A stretch of 64,000 bases of DNA. Source: Myxococcales bacterium (GTDB lineage: Bacteria > Myxococcota > Polyangia > Nannocystales > Nannocystaceae). The notes under the pieces are model-generated. The model worked only from the letters and a program-made list of their open reading frames with translations, made no database searches and was not told where the DNA came from. Every line of letters starts with the position of its first letter. Position 1 is the stretch's first letter. Shown here piece after piece: positions 26,877-40,143 of the stretch. A program made the position numbers and the translations under genes. Where the stretch lies: NCBI GenBank assembly GCA_016793465.1, contig JAEUJW010000028.1, positions 44,830 to 108,829 on the forward strand, given 5' to 3'.

Positions 26877-27953
26877 TCAGCGACGGCCGGCGATGTCCCA
26901 CTGCAGGCCGAGCTCGAGGCCCGCGCCGAGCTCGACGCCGCCGAGGCGAAACACGGGCCGGGCGTCGTCGACGAGGCGCACCGCGGCGCCTGCCGCGGTC
27001 GCGCTGACGCCGAGCTCGAGGCGCAGGCCGGCGTGCAGGCGCGACCGCGGGCCGAGGCGCGCGCGCAGGCCGGGCGTGACCCGGGCGAGGCCGCCGAGCA
27101 GCGGCGCGCCCCGACCGTCCGACCACCACGACTCGACGGTGAAGCCGACCTGCGCGCGGACGATGAAGCGGCCGCGGGTCACGCCGTAGCCGCCGAGCAG
27201 GGCGCCGCGCAGGCGCGTCAGGCGATAGTCGCCGGCCCGCGCGTCGAGCACCCGCACCTCGGCGCCGGCCAGGGCGCCCCGCCGCGCGCGCAGCTCGAGG
27301 CCCACCGCGACCGCGACGCCGAGCGACCTCGCCGGGCTCGGTCGCCCGACCCCGAACATCGACTGCGTCGCCGCGACCGGCCCGAGCTCGAGCCGCGGAG
27401 GCTCCGGCGTGGCACTCGCGGGCCGACGATCGTCGGAGGTCTTCGGCGGCGCCGACGGCCCCGCCGACCCGCGGACGACCGACGGAGCCGGCGAAACCGG
27501 CTGCGCCGACGGCCCCGCCTCGCGGACGACCGACGGAGCCGGCGCGACCGGCTGCGGCCCGATCGCCGGCTGCGACGCCGCGACGACGAGCACGGGCGTC
27601 GGCTGGCGCACGGCGAGCGCGGCCAGCCAGTGGGCGATGACGGCGGCGACGGTGCGCTCGGGCGCCGCGCCCTCGACCGCGAGCGTGCGCCGCACGACCC
27701 GCCCGTCCGCGAGCGTGGCGGTCAGCTCGAGCGCGTCGCCGCTGCTCACGACGTGCACGCGCACGTCGCCCGGCCGGAGCGGAGATCCTCGTCCGCCGCC
27801 GGGCGTCACCCGCATGCGCGGCAGTCGCAGCCGCAAGGCCGACACGAGCTCCGCCGGGTCGAGCCCGTCGGCCGCGACCACGAGCGCGCCGTCATCGGCG
27901 GCCGGGGCCGCGACGGCGGCGAGGCATGCCATGAACGGTCCGCGCGCGATCAT
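26877..27953 (-). CDS. Probable outer-membrane barrel-like protein
   Basis: The 358-aa protein begins with a short signal-like stretch (MIARGPFMACLAAVAAPAAD), then an N-terminal domain ending near VIAHWLAALAV, then a Pro/Ala/Ser-rich linker. The C-terminal ~170 residues show alternating hydrophobic strands (RFIVRAQVGFTVE, LHAGLRLELGVS, VELGAGLELGLQWD) typical of small outer-membrane barrels. It is the last gene of an ECF-sigma operon. The family was not recognised. The start has GAGGGG upstream; an ATG at 27932 is possible. Confidence 0.65.
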   Translation of the reverse strand: MIARGPFMACLAAVAAPAADDGALVVAADGLDPAELVSALRLRLPRMRVTPGGGRGSPLRPGDVRVHVVSSGDALELTATLADGRVVRRTLAVEGAAPERTVAAVIAHWLAALAVRQPTPVLVVAASQPAIGPQPVAPAPSVVREAGPSAQPVSPAPSVVRGSAGPSAPPKTSDDRRPASATPEPPRLELGPVAATQSMFGVGRPSPARSLGVAVAVGLELRARRGALAGAEVRVLDARAGDYRLTRLRGALLGGYGVTRGRFIVRAQVGFTVESWWSDGRGAPLLGGLARVTPGLRARLGPRSRLHAGLRLELGVSATAAGAAVRLVDDARPVFRLGGVELGAGLELGLQWDIAGRR

Positions 27954-28011
27954 CCGGGCCCCTCGCCGCGCCGCGAGGAGCCTCGACGTCCGAGGTGCGC
28001 GCGCAGGCCGA

Positions 28012-28515
28012 TCAACCGCCGGTCGTCTCCTCTTCGCAGCCCGTCGAGGCGCCGTCGGTGTCGACGAGGCAGCCACCGTCGCCCGAGGAGCTGTCGCCCG
28101 TCCCGTAGCCCGTGGTGCCGCCGCCGCTCGAGGTCGTGCCCCACCCGCCCGACGTCGTGCCCCACCCGCCCGACGTCGTGTCCCACCCGCCCGACGTGCC
28201 CCACCCGCCCGACGTCGTGTCCCACCCGCCCGACGTGTTCCACCCGCCCGACGTCGTGCCCCACCCGCCCGACGTCGTGTCCCACCCGCCCGACGTCGTG
28301 CCCCACCCGCCCGACGTCGTGAGCTCGTCGTACCAGCCGGAGGAGTCGTGGCCGTCGTTCGCGCCGGTCGACGCGTCGCCCCCGTCCTCCGTGGCATCCG
28401 CCTCGCCGGCGCTGTCGCTGCCGATCTCGATGTTGACGGTCGTACATCCGCCGAGCACCAGCACCGCGAAGATCCCCGTCAACCCACGCATGGTCGCTGC
28501 AATTCCACTGGTCAT
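28012..28515 (-). CDS. Lipoprotein with nine SGGW repeats
   Basis: The 167-aa protein has a lipoprotein signal (IFAVLVLGGC) and an acidic stretch, then nine tandem TTSGGWG/TTSGGWD units (seven of 7 aa and two of 6 aa), ending in a SSSGDGG tail with two Cys. The repeat is probably an extended, surface-exposed, glycine- and tryptophan-rich rod. It sits between an anti-sigma-like gene and a barrel-like protein in an ECF operon. GAGGGG lies before the ATG at 28513-28515; a GTG one codon upstream is possible. Confidence 0.75.
   Translation of the reverse strand: MTSGIAATMRGLTGIFAVLVLGGCTTVNIEIGSDSAGEADATEDGGDASTGANDGHDSSGWYDELTTSGGWGTTSGGWDTTSGGWGTTSGGWNTSGGWDTTSGGWGTSGGWDTTSGGWGTTSGGWGTTSSGGGTTGYGTGDSSSGDGGCLVDTDGASTGCEEETTGG
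28140..28322. repeat. 21-bp tandem repeat, nine copies
   Basis: The unit cccacccgcccgacgtcgtg plus one variable base is repeated with two 18-bp copies (a 3-base deletion). It encodes the SGGW units in the lipoprotein. All copies keep the frame. The near-identity of the copies suggests recent slippage or unequal exchange. Confidence 0.85.
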
Positions 28516-28519
28516 CACA

Positions 28520-29437
28520 TCACCCCTCGCCCGCCGCTCGGGCCCTTTTAATGAGGGGAGTAACGTCCGGACCGGCTTTCATTACAGCGTCGTCGCAGTC
28601 TGCTCGACCCGTCAGACGGCACAGGTCGGCCCGCGCGTCCTCGGCGAACACACCGCGGGGAAATCTCTTCAGATATCGGCGCCACAATTCAGCCAGGGCG
28701 ACGTCGTCGCCGGCCTGGCGGATCAGCACGCCGAGGTCGCCGTAGGCCGCTTCGATCACGCGCCGCGGGGCCTCGGATCGCGTCAACCTCGTCAGCAGCT
28801 CGCGCGCATAATTAATATCTCCGCGGCGCCACGCGGCGTCGGCGGCGCGATCGAGGCGGTGATACTCCGGCTCGACCGGCGCGGCCTCGACGATCGCTGC
28901 GACCTGCGCCTCGACCACCGGCGCCGCGTCCTCCGGGGTGCACACGAGATCGACGCCTGCCTCGTCCGCGCTCGGCTCGTCGGCGGCGGGACCCGGCGAG
29001 CCGCGAGGGCGGCGCGGCGCGGCCTCGACGACCGGCGCGCTCTCCCGCGTCTCGGCGCTCGCGGGGGCGCCGGCGACGAACTGCACCGCGTCGCCCGGGC
29101 CCGGCGCCGCGTCGCGTCGCGCCTGACGCACGGCGGTGCCGATGGCCACGCCGACGAGCAGCGCCGCCGCCAGCCCGAGCACGAGGCCCAGCCGCGGACG
29201 CACGCGCGGGCCCGGGTCCGCCGGTCTGGCGCCGGCGAGCGCGACCACCGGCGCGTAGCCGGCGGCCTCGCGGGCGGCGCTCGCCGGCGTGACCGCGGGG
29301 TCGAGGCGATGGGCCCGCGCCATCATCTCGCCGAAGTCACGCACCCGGCCGCCGCGCTGCTGCGGCGCGGCGAGCTCGCGGTCGACCTCGGCGAGGAAGC
29401 GCTCGAGCGGATCTTCGGGCCCGCGGACCAGCCTCAT
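28520..29437 (-). CDS. Membrane anti-sigma-like protein
   Basis: The 305-aa protein has an N-terminal cytoplasmic part, one membrane segment (LGLVLGLAAALLVGVAIGTAV, about residues 82-102) and a periplasmic C-terminal half, with helical repeats at AWRRGDINYARELLTRLT. It starts with ATGA overlapping the end of the ECF sigma gene, so the two are translationally coupled, the usual layout for a sigma/anti-sigma pair. No zinc HxxxCxxC motif was seen, so the binding mode is unclear. Confidence 0.7.
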   Translation of the reverse strand: MRLVRGPEDPLERFLAEVDRELAAPQQRGGRVRDFGEMMARAHRLDPAVTPASAAREAAGYAPVVALAGARPADPGPRVRPRLGLVLGLAAALLVGVAIGTAVRQARRDAAPGPGDAVQFVAGAPASAETRESAPVVEAAPRRPRGSPGPAADEPSADEAGVDLVCTPEDAAPVVEAQVAAIVEAAPVEPEYHRLDRAADAAWRRGDINYARELLTRLTRSEAPRRVIEAAYGDLGVLIRQAGDDVALAELWRRYLKRFPRGVFAEDARADLCRLTGRADCDDAVMKAGPDVTPLIKRARAAGEG

Positions 29438-30051
29438 GGCACACCTCGCCCGTCCGCGTCGAGCCAGCCGAGGCGCGTCAGCTCCTTGCGCACCAGCTCG
29501 CGCGCGCGGTGGACCCGCACCGCCACGTTGTTGCTCGAGATGCCCAGGACCTCCGCCGCCTCGGCCGTCGACAGCTGCTCGAGCTCGCGGACCACGAACG
29601 CCTCGCGCAGGTTCTCGGGCAGCCCGAGCAGCACGCCGAACAGCACCTCCGAGCGGCGCCGCCGCAGGTGCCCGCGCTCGACCGGGTCGCGCGGGGTCAG
29701 CTCGGCCAGCGGCCGCAGGTGCTCCTCGGCGCGGCGCCGGGCCTGCCGCCCGCGCAGGTAGTTGCGGGCCATGTTGAGGGCCACGCCGACCAGCCAGGCG
29801 GCGAACGACGAGCGGCCGTCGAACGTGCCGACGATCGTCACGGCCCGCGCGAAGCACTCCTGCGTGAGGTCCTCGGCCACGGCCGCGTCGCTCACGAAGA
29901 AGTACAGGCGCCGATACACGCGGTCGTAGTGCTGCTGATACAGCTGCGACCACGCGGCCACCTCGCCCGCGCGCGCCCGCAGCACCAGCGGCTCGATGCC
30001 GGGGCTCGCACGCTGTGCGCGAGCGGGCGTGTGCGGTCGTTCGTGCGCCAT
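29434..30051 (-). CDS. ECF-type RNA polymerase sigma factor
   Basis: The 205-aa protein has sigma region 2 (YDRVYRRLYFFVSDAAVAEDLTQECFARA, then FAAWLVGVALNMARNYLRG) and region 4 (LPENLREAFVVRELEQLSTAEAAEVLGISSNNVAVRVHRARELVRKEL), giving a standard ECF factor. It heads an operon with the membrane anti-sigma-like gene, the SGGW lipoprotein and a barrel-like protein, suggesting control of an envelope response. A 215-bp intergenic gap with an AT-rich inverted repeat separates it from the trehalose operon. Confidence 0.93.
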   Translation of the reverse strand: MAHERPHTPARAQRASPGIEPLVLRARAGEVAAWSQLYQQHYDRVYRRLYFFVSDAAVAEDLTQECFARAVTIVGTFDGRSSFAAWLVGVALNMARNYLRGRQARRRAEEHLRPLAELTPRDPVERGHLRRRRSEVLFGVLLGLPENLREAFVVRELEQLSTAEAAEVLGISSNNVAVRVHRARELVRKELTRLGWLDADGRGVP

Positions 30052-30160
30052 CCGGGCCGGACGCTAGTAACCCGGGCGCCGCCAAACATTACAGCCCCGC
30101 GTGGGCGGCGCGAAATCACGCCGGGCAGGCCCGGGCGCCGAACGCGTGGCTTTTAAAAAT

Positions 30161-30179
30161 ATATGTGCACACCACATAT
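30161..30179. repeat. Inverted repeat ATATGTG-N5-CACATAT
   Basis: A perfect 7-bp inverted repeat around cacac lies in an AT-rich patch (30151-30180) 87 bp upstream of the GlgX-TreZ start and 109 bp upstream of the sigma gene start. It could be an operator for either divergent gene; no regulator binding it is known from the sequence. Confidence 0.5.
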
Positions 30180-30266
30180 CGCAGCCCGCGAGCTCGGCCC
30201 GCACCGCGACGCGCCGCGCAATCTCGGCGCTGGTTCGCGCGACCGCCCATGCCATAAGCCGGCGGA

Positions 30267-34153
<3,887 letters not shown>

Positions 34154-34157
<4 letters not shown>

Positions 34158-36937
34158 CCCCCGCCTCGACCTACCGCCTGCAGCTCCACGCCGGCTTCGG
34201 CTTCGCCGCGGCCGCGGAGATCTCCGACTACCTCGACGACCTCGGCGTCGACGCCGTCTACACCTCGCCGTACCTGCAGGCCCAGCGCGGCAGCACCCAC
34301 GGCTACGACGTCGTCGACCACGCGCGCATCGGCTCCGAGCTCGGCGGCGCCGCGGCCCACGCCGCCTGGATCGCCGGCCTGCGCGCCCGCGGCATCGGCC
34401 ACGTGCTCGACCTCGTGCCCAACCACATGGGCATCGGCAGCGGCGAGAACGCCTGGTGGAACGACCTGCTCGAGGCCGGCCCGGCCTCGCCGTACGACCG
34501 CCACTTCGACGTCACCTGGGACCCGCCCAAGGCCGGCATGCGCGGCAAGCTGCTGCTGCCGGTGCTCGGGCGGCAGTTCGGCGAGGCGCTCGAGGCCGGC
34601 GAGCTCGCCGTCGTGCGCGACGGCGGCGCCTTCTTCGTCGCCTACTACGAGCGCCGCTTCCCCCTGGCGATCAAGAGCCTGCCGATGATCCTCGGGCCTG
34701 CGCTCGCGCGCGCCGGTCTGCCGGACGACGACCACGCGCCGGCCGAGCTGCACAGCCTGCTGGCGGCGATCGCCCACCTGCCCGGCGAGTCCGACACCCC
34801 GCCCGACGCGCGCGAGGCCCGGGCCCGCGAGAAGGACGTGATCAAGCGCCGGCTCGCGCGCCTGCTGGCCGACGAACCGGCGCTCGCCGCCGCCGTCGAC
34901 GCCACCCTCGCCGAGCTCGCCGGACGCGTCGGCGACCCGCGCAGCTTCGACGCGCTCGAGGCGCTGCTGCAGGCCCAGGTCTACCGCCTCAGCTCCTGGC
35001 GGGTCGCCACCGAGGAGATCAACTACCGCCGGTTCTTCGACGTCAACGACCTCGCCGCCGTCAAGATGGAGGACCCCGCGGTGTTCGCCGCGGCCCACGC
35101 GCTGGTGCTCGACCTGGTGGCCGCCGGCGACGTCACCGGCCTGCGCCTCGACCACACCGACGGCCTCTACGACCCCGCCGCCTACTTCGCCGCCCTGCAG
35201 GCCGAGCTCCGCGCGCGCCGCCCCGACGACCCGCCCTGGCTGGTGATCGAGAAGATCCTCGCGCCCGGCGAGCAGCTGCCCGCGGGCTGGGACGTCGACG
35301 GCACCACCGGCTACGACTTCCTCGGCGTCGTCAACGGCCTGTGGCTCGCGCCCGAGGGCGGGCCGCGGCTGACCGACTTCTACCGCCGGTTCGTCGCCGC
35401 CCCGCGCGGCTGGCCCGCGGTCGCCCGCGACGGCCGGCGCACCGTCCTGCGCGGCGCCCTGACCAGCGAGATCCACATGCTCGCGCACCGCCTCGAGCGC
35501 ATCGCCGGCGCCGACCGCCGCAGCCGCGACTTCACCCTCGCCAGCCTGACCGCCGCGATCGTCGCCTGCATCGCCGCCTTCCCGGTCTATCGCACCTACG
35601 TCCGCCCCGACGGCAGCTGCAGCCCCGAAGACGCGGCCCGCGTGGCCCACGCGCTCCGCCGGGCCCGCCGGGCCAGCGACGTCGACGCCAGCGTGCTCGA
35701 GTTCCTCGAGCACGCCCTGCTGCTGCGCCGCCTCCCCGACGACCCGGACGCCCGCGCCGCGCGCGTCGACTTCGCCATGCGGTTCGCCCAGATCACCGGC
35801 CCCGTCAACGCCAAGGGCGTCGAGGACACCGCGTTCTACCGCTACCACCGCATGGCGTGCCTCAACGAGGTCGGCGGCGACCCGGGCGCGTTCGGCACCG
35901 ACGTCGCGGCGTTCCACGCCCACAACCGCGAGCAGCAGCGCCGCTTCCCGCGGACCATGACGACCACCTCGACCCACGACACCAAGCGCGGCGAGGACCT
36001 GCGCGCCCGCCTCGCCGTGCTCTCGGAGATCCCCGACACCTGGCGCCGCGCCGTGTCGGCGTGGGACCGCATGGCCCGCCTGCGCCGCACCGCGATCGAC
36101 GGCGCGCTCGCCCCCTCGCGCGGCGACACCTACCTGTTCTATCAGACCGTCGTCGGCGCGTACCCGCTCGAGCGCGCGGGCGACGAGCTCGCCGAGGACT
36201 TCCGCGAGCGCCTGGTCGCCTACATGGCCAAGGCCACCAGGGAGGCCAAGCAGCAGACCAGCTGGCTGCGCCCCGACGCCGCCTACGACGCCGCCGTCGA
36301 GCGGTTCGTGCGCGAGATGCTCGGCCACCCGCCGTTCGTCGCCCAGGCCCGCGCCGTCGCCGAGGCGATCGCCAGCCACGGCCTCGTCAACGGCCTGGCC
36401 CAGCTGTGCCTGAAGCTCGCCGCCCCCGGCGTGCCCGACATCTACCAGGGCAGCGAGCTGCTCAACTTCTCGCTCGTCGACCCCGACAACCGGCGCCCCG
36501 TCGACTACGCGCTGCGCCGCCGCCTGCTCGCCGGGCTCGCGCACGCCGCCCCCGGCGACCTGCTCGCCAGCCCGCACGACGGCCGCCTCAAGCTGCTCGT
36601 CACCCGCCGCGGCCTCGGCCACCGCCGGGCCCACCGTGACTTCTACCTGAGCGCCGACTACGAGCCGCTGGCCGGCGACCGCCACCTCGTCGCGTTCCGC
36701 CGCCGCCTCGGCGCCCGCGAGCTCGTGTGCGTGGTCCCGCGGCTGACCTACACGCTGACCGGCGGGCGCCGGCCCTGGCCGCTCGCCGACGCCTGGGCCG
36801 AGCAGGAGCTCGACCTCGGCGACCCCGCGCCGCGCGTCGACCTGCTGACCGGCGCCGTCCACTCCGCCGCCCGCCTCCGCCTCGCCGAGGTGTTCGCCGC
36901 CCTGCCCGTCGCGCTGCTGTGGCGCGCCGACCCGTGA
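34154..36937 (+). CDS. treY: Malto-oligosyltrehalose synthase TreY
   Basis: The 927-aa GH13 protein begins [13 protein letters not shown], the TreY signature start. It has [32 protein letters not shown] (nucleophile D333), VIEKIL (E366) and THDTKRGED. It converts the reducing end of a glucan chain to a trehalose unit, which TreZ then releases. The ATG overlaps the fusion stop (ATGA), showing one operon and coupled translation. Confidence 0.96.
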
Positions 36938-36965
36938 CCCCGCAACCGCCGAGAGCCGCACCACC

Positions 36966-37580
36966 ATGACGACCGCAGACCCCTCGCCGACCGTCCGCCG
37001 CCGCATCCCCGCGCACAGCGGCGTGGCCTTCACCATCCGCCGCGGCCAGCTGCTGCGCGTCGTCGACCCGCTCGGCCTCCAGGTCTGCGACCTCTACAGC
37101 GTCGCCGCCGACGACCCGCGCGAGCACCTCAGCTCCGGCCGCAGCATCGACTACGCCGACACCCTCTACCTGACGACCGGCCACGTGCTCTACAGCAACC
37201 GCGAGCGCGCCATGTGGACGATCGGCCGCGACGACGTCGGCCGCCACGACCTCGTGCTCACCCCGTGCAGCCCGGAGATGTTCCGCCGCCTGCGCGGCGA
37301 CGACGGCACCCACCCGAGCTGCTACGAGAACCTGCGCGTCCCCCTGGCCGCCCACGGCGTGGCCGCCGACAGCATCGGCTCGACCTTCAATATCTTCATG
37401 GACGTGCGCTTCGACCCCGAGACCGGCAAGATGACGATCGCCCCGCCGGCCAGCGCCGCCGGCGACATGATCGAGCTGCGCGCCGAGCTCGACATGATCG
37501 TCGGCCTGACCGCCTGCTCGAGCGAGGTCACCAACGCCGGCAGCCTGAAGCCGATCGACTTCGAGGTCGTCGACGCCTGA
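36966..37580 (+). CDS. DUF1989-domain protein
   Basis: The 204-aa protein fits DUF1989 (urea-carboxylase-associated) by LLRVVDPLGLQVCDLYS, the phrase HLSSGRSIDY, and HDLVLTPCS with the family Cys. These proteins occur beside urea carboxylases and aminomethyltransferases, but here the neighbours are sugar genes. It follows treY by 28 bp and may be cotranscribed. Its reaction is not known from this context. Confidence 0.85.
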   Translation: MTTADPSPTVRRRIPAHSGVAFTIRRGQLLRVVDPLGLQVCDLYSVAADDPREHLSSGRSIDYADTLYLTTGHVLYSNRERAMWTIGRDDVGRHDLVLTPCSPEMFRRLRGDDGTHPSCYENLRVPLAAHGVAADSIGSTFNIFMDVRFDPETGKMTIAPPASAAGDMIELRAELDMIVGLTACSSEVTNAGSLKPIDFEVVDA

Positions 37581-37598
37581 GGGCCCGCGCGCGCCGCC

Positions 37599-38396
37599 TC
37601 ACGCCGCCGCGGGTTCGTCCTCGACCGGCGCCCCGGAGTACGCGCCGCCGAGGCCGGAGAACAGCTGCTCGAGCGCCTGCGGGGCCCGCTTGCGCCAGTC
37701 GCGCTCGCTGTGCGCGCCGTACGGGTCCGGGTACCACAGCAGGTCCTCGTCCTCGGTGTAGCCGCGCTGCTTCAGGTGCTCGGCCAGGCGCGAGGCGTCG
37801 GCCAGCATGTTGCCCTCGTGGGCGCCGGCGTCGAGGTAGATGCGCGAGGTCCACGGCCGCTGCCAGCGCTGCAGCTCGTCGAAGATGCGGTAGCCGGCGA
37901 ACCACAGCGACGGCGACATCGCCAGCGCCGCGCCGAACACGTCGGGCCGGCGGAAGTGGGCGTAGAGCCCGGCGAGCCCGCCCATCGACGAGCCGCCGAT
38001 CGCCGTGCTGGCGACGTCGTCGCGCACCGGGAACTCGCCGCGGATCCGCGGCGCCAGCTCGCGGGCGATCCAGCGGACCATGTGGTCGGCCTCGCCGCGG
38101 CTCTCGTCGCAGGCGAACGGCGACAGCTCGTGCACCCGGTCCTCGCCGCCGTGGTCGACGCCGACGATCACCGGCGCGCGCTTGCCCGCCGCGTGCAGGT
38201 CGTGCACCGCGTGGTGCAGGTACCAGCCGCCGGAGAACGACGGCGCGTCGTGGAACACGTTCTGCCCGTCGAACAGGTAGAGCACCGGCAGCGGCTCGCT
38301 GGTGCGCTCGTCCGGCAGGTAGACGCGAACGTACCGCTCGCCCCTGAGGCCCGGGATCGTGAACGGGCCGAGCTTGTAAATCACGTGAGTGGCCAT
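37599..38396 (-). CDS. Putative esterase (PF00756 family)
   Basis: The 265-aa protein has the esterase-D/enterochelin-esterase pattern: VLYLFDGQNVFHD (a family block), GGSSMGG with nucleophile Ser at about 137, and MSPSLWF downstream. It has no signal peptide, so it is probably cytoplasmic. It lies convergent to the DUF1989 gene (18 bp between stops). The substrate is unknown. Confidence 0.88.
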   Translation of the reverse strand: MATHVIYKLGPFTIPGLRGERYVRVYLPDERTSEPLPVLYLFDGQNVFHDAPSFSGGWYLHHAVHDLHAAGKRAPVIVGVDHGGEDRVHELSPFACDESRGEADHMVRWIARELAPRIRGEFPVRDDVASTAIGGSSMGGLAGLYAHFRRPDVFGAALAMSPSLWFAGYRIFDELQRWQRPWTSRIYLDAGAHEGNMLADASRLAEHLKQRGYTEDEDLLWYPDPYGAHSERDWRKRAPQALEQLFSGLGGAYSGAPVEDEPAAA

Positions 38397-38634
38397 TGAA
38401 ATCTCGCTCCGTCGCGCCACGCGTCCCGCGTCCCGCGTCCTGCGCAGGCGCCGGCCGGGGACCGTGCGCGCCGCGAAGCATGGGGCGAAACTTCGGATCG
38501 GCAAAAGCGATCGCCGCGCGATTCGTGCGCGCCACCTCCGCCGCCGCTGCTGCCCGCCGCGGGCGGCCGCGGGCTGGACCATCGCCCGGGGTCGCGTATG
38601 CCTTGCATGGCGCCACGACCGCGAGGCAACCACC

Positions 38635-40143
38635 ATGCAACACGACGACGACACCGCCCGAGCGAGCCTCGCCGGCACCGGCAGCCCCGGACTCGACGAC
38701 GTCCTCGGCGGCGGCCTGACCGCGAACCGCCTCTACCTCATCGAGGGCGACCCGGGCACCGGCAAGACCACGCTCGGGCTGCAGTTCCTGCTCGCCGGCG
38801 TCGCCGCGGGCGAGACCGCGGTCTACGTCAGCCTGTCCGAGACCCGCGACGAGCTCGAGGCCGTCGCGCAGTCGCACGGCTGGTCGCTGGCGGGCATCAC
38901 AGTCAGCGAGCTCGCGCCGTCCGAGGAGGCCCTGACGGCCGACGCCGAGAACACCCTGTTCCACCCGTCCGAGCTCGAGCTCGGCGAGACCACGCGCACG
39001 GTGCTCCGCGACGTCGAGCGGGTCAAGCCGCGCCGCGTGGTCATCGACTCGCTGTCGGAGCTGCGGCTGCTGGCCGCCAACCCGCTGCGCTACCGCCGGC
39101 AGATCCTCGCGCTGAAGCAGTTCTTCGTCGGCCGCCGCTGCACCGTCGTGCTGCTCGACGACCGCACCTCGACCGTCAGCGACCTCCAGCTGCAGAGCAT
39201 CGCCCACGGGGTCCTCAGCCTCGAGCGCCGCTCGCCCGAGTACGGGGTGATGCAGCGCCGCCTGCAGGTGCTGAAGATGCGCGGCAAGCCGTTCCGCGCC
39301 GGCTACCACGACTACAAGATCGTCCGCGGCGGCCTGCGCGTGTTCCCCCGGCTGATCGCCGCCGAGCACCACGACCCCTACCCCCCCGAGTCGATGAAGA
39401 GCGGCCTGCCGGGCCTCGACGAGCTGCTCGGCGGCGGGCTCGACCGCGGCACCAGCACCCTGCTCGTCGGCCCGGCCGGCTCCGGCAAGTCGAGCCTCAC
39501 CGCCCAGTACGCCGCCGCCGCCGCCGCCCGCGGCGAGCGGGCCGCGTTCTTCCTGTTCGACGAGGGCCGCGCGACGTTCATGACCCGCGCCGCCGCGCTC
39601 GGGCTCGACGTCGTCGCCCCGCTGGCGTCCGGCCTGATGACGATCGACCAGATCGACCCCGGCGCCATCTCCCCCGGCGAGTTCGTGCAGCTGGTCCGCC
39701 AGGCCGTCGAGGAGGGCGCCCGCGTCATCGTCATCGACAGCCTCAACGGCTACCTCAACGCCACCCCCGAGGCCCGCTTCCTCGCCATCCAGCTGCACGA
39801 GCTGCTCATGTACCTCGGCCAGCGCGGGGTGCTGACGCTCCTGGTCATGGCCCAGCACGGCCTCATCGGCGCCATGGACACCCCCGCCGACGCCAGCTAC
39901 CTCGCCGACACCATCGTGCTGCTGCGGTTCTTCGAGGCCCAGGGCCGGGTCCGCCAGGCCATCTCGGTGCTGAAGAAGCGCAGCGGCAACCACGAGCGCA
40001 CCATCCGCGAGATCGAGCTGCGGACCGGCGGCATCCGCATCGGCGAGCCGCTCGCCGCGTTCCAGGGCGTGCTCACCGGCGTGCCGCGCTACGTCGGCAA
40101 GACCCTGCCCATCGACGAACCACTGCCCGATGTCCCCGCCTGA
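38635..40143 (+). CDS. KaiC-like RecA-fold ATPase, two domains
   Basis: The 502-aa protein has two KaiC/RadA-like domains. The first has Walker A GDPGTGKTT (38-46), SLSETRDEL with the catalytic Glu and VVIDSLSELR for Walker B. The second has GPAGSGKSS (about 279-287), LFDEGRATF and VIVIDSLNGYL. Myxobacterial KaiC-like proteins are often coupled to histidine kinases. The kinase gene here overlaps its end by 14 bp and is surely cotranscribed. No KaiB or KaiA gene is nearby, so a clock role is not implied. Confidence 0.9.
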   Translation: MQHDDDTARASLAGTGSPGLDDVLGGGLTANRLYLIEGDPGTGKTTLGLQFLLAGVAAGETAVYVSLSETRDELEAVAQSHGWSLAGITVSELAPSEEALTADAENTLFHPSELELGETTRTVLRDVERVKPRRVVIDSLSELRLLAANPLRYRRQILALKQFFVGRRCTVVLLDDRTSTVSDLQLQSIAHGVLSLERRSPEYGVMQRRLQVLKMRGKPFRAGYHDYKIVRGGLRVFPRLIAAEHHDPYPPESMKSGLPGLDELLGGGLDRGTSTLLVGPAGSGKSSLTAQYAAAAAARGERAAFFLFDEGRATFMTRAAALGLDVVAPLASGLMTIDQIDPGAISPGEFVQLVRQAVEEGARVIVIDSLNGYLNATPEARFLAIQLHELLMYLGQRGVLTLLVMAQHGLIGAMDTPADASYLADTIVLLRFFEAQGRVRQAISVLKKRSGNHERTIREIELRTGGIRIGEPLAAFQGVLTGVPRYVGKTLPIDEPLPDVPA

